A DNA stretch of 64,000 nt from Microbulbifer taiwanensis (GTDB taxonomy: Bacteria; Pseudomonadota; Gammaproteobacteria; Pseudomonadales; Cellvibrionaceae). The notes beneath the pieces are model-generated. The model worked only from the letters and a program-made list of their open reading frames with translations, did not search any database and had not been told where the DNA came from. Positions 63,755 through 64,000 of this stretch are shown piece after piece. The stretch's first letter is position 1. Every line of letters begins with the position of its first letter. The translations under genes and the position numbers were made by a program. The DNA lies in assembly GCF_014904815.1 (NCBI RefSeq), contig NZ_JACZFR010000013.1, positions 1 to 64,000 on the forward strand. The letters run 5' to 3'.

Positions 63755-64000
63755 ATGCAACAGGCGCGCAGCGACTTCGGATTTGCCAAGCCGCTGCGCC
63801 TGTTGAGCGCGGCGCAGTACCGTGCGGTCTTCACCGCCAAACAACAGGTACGCGCCGCGCACCCCAATCTCCTGATTCTCGCCTGCCGCAACGATCTCGA
63901 CCACCCGCGCCTGGGTCTGGTTATCGCCAAGAAGCACGTCCGCAACGCCAGCGACCGCAATCGTATCAAGCGCATTGCCCGCGAGACCTTCCGCCTGCGC
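63755..64000 (+). CDS. rnpA: Ribonuclease P protein component (partial, runs off the window)
   Basis: 82 codons present; the 3' end is beyond the window. Protein cofactor of the tRNA 5'-processing ribozyme. The N-terminal FGFAKPLRLLSAAQYRAVF and LGLVIAKKHVRNASDRNRIK, the RNR motif that contacts RNase P RNA, confirm the family. Follows rpmH directly. Confidence 0.96.
   Translation, partial: MQQARSDFGFAKPLRLLSAAQYRAVFTAKQQVRAAHPNLLILACRNDLDHPRLGLVIAKKHVRNASDRNRIKRIARETFRLR

Overview
The window is about 60% G+C and looks like chromosomal DNA around the replication origin of a marine gammaproteobacterium. The gyrB-recF-dnaN-dnaA / rpmH-rnpA block, glyQS-gmhB and the run aroE...hemF-tsaC-dprA-LysM-def-fmt-rsmB-trkA follow the layout known near oriC in Pseudomonas and in Cellvibrionales. 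Base composition, the ~500-residue DnaA and the accessory genes suggest a Microbulbifer-like member of Cellvibrionales; this is inferred from gene order and protein style, not from a database search. No rRNA, tRNA, CRISPR array, insertion sequence or phage gene was seen.

Layout. 1-4.3 kb: aa3-type cytochrome c oxidase (ctaC, ctaD, ctaG, ctaE) on the minus strand. 4.8-7.1 kb: a MATE exporter and an unrecognised 222-residue protein closed by a strong terminator. 7.1-10.2 kb: an unrecognised membrane-anchored protein, a YheV-like zinc ribbon and oligopeptidase A. 10.3-16.6 kb: gamma-carbonic anhydrase, LysR regulator, DUF2938 membrane protein, AhpD-fold protein, divergent argP/lysE-type exporter pair, second MATE exporter and a small membrane protein. 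16.6-24 kb (minus): purK-purE, aroE with an overlapping NTF2-like gene, hemF, tsaC, dprA and a LysM protein. 24-30 kb (plus): def-fmt-rsmB, then trkA and trkH, with a palindromic repeat between the last two. 30-34.7 kb: a MacA-like adaptor, ABC ATPase, two permeases and a GST. 34.7-39.5 kb: LpxL-type acyltransferase, glyQ-glyS and gmhB.

39.4-55.8 kb is the accessory part: HxlR regulator divergent from nitronate monooxygenase and GST; a secreted subtilase; a TetR regulator divergent from a GFA-like zinc protein and a DUF6958-like protein; a BlaI-type repressor with an M56 membrane protease whose C-terminal sensor region is an ankyrin-repeat domain, followed by a class-C-type serine hydrolase; a GlxA regulator; rlmI; and a FecA-like TonB receptor behind a Fur-like site. 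55.9-64 kb: a CysH-like protein with an unusual phosphate-binding loop and the gyrB-recF-dnaN-dnaA origin block, the oriC/dnaA-rpmH intergenic region, rpmH and the start of rnpA.

The observation most worth following is the BlaI / M56-ankyrin / serine hydrolase unit at 46.7-50.2 kb. It has the architecture of a BlaR1-BlaI signalling relay, but ankyrin repeats sit where the beta-lactam-binding domain should be. Two ACTAA-type palindromes flank a well-formed promoter. Other clear regulatory structures are the paired GGTTACC/GGTAACC operators between the HxlR gene and the monooxygenase, the promoter of the TetR-flanked operon, and the DnaA boxes next to dnaA.
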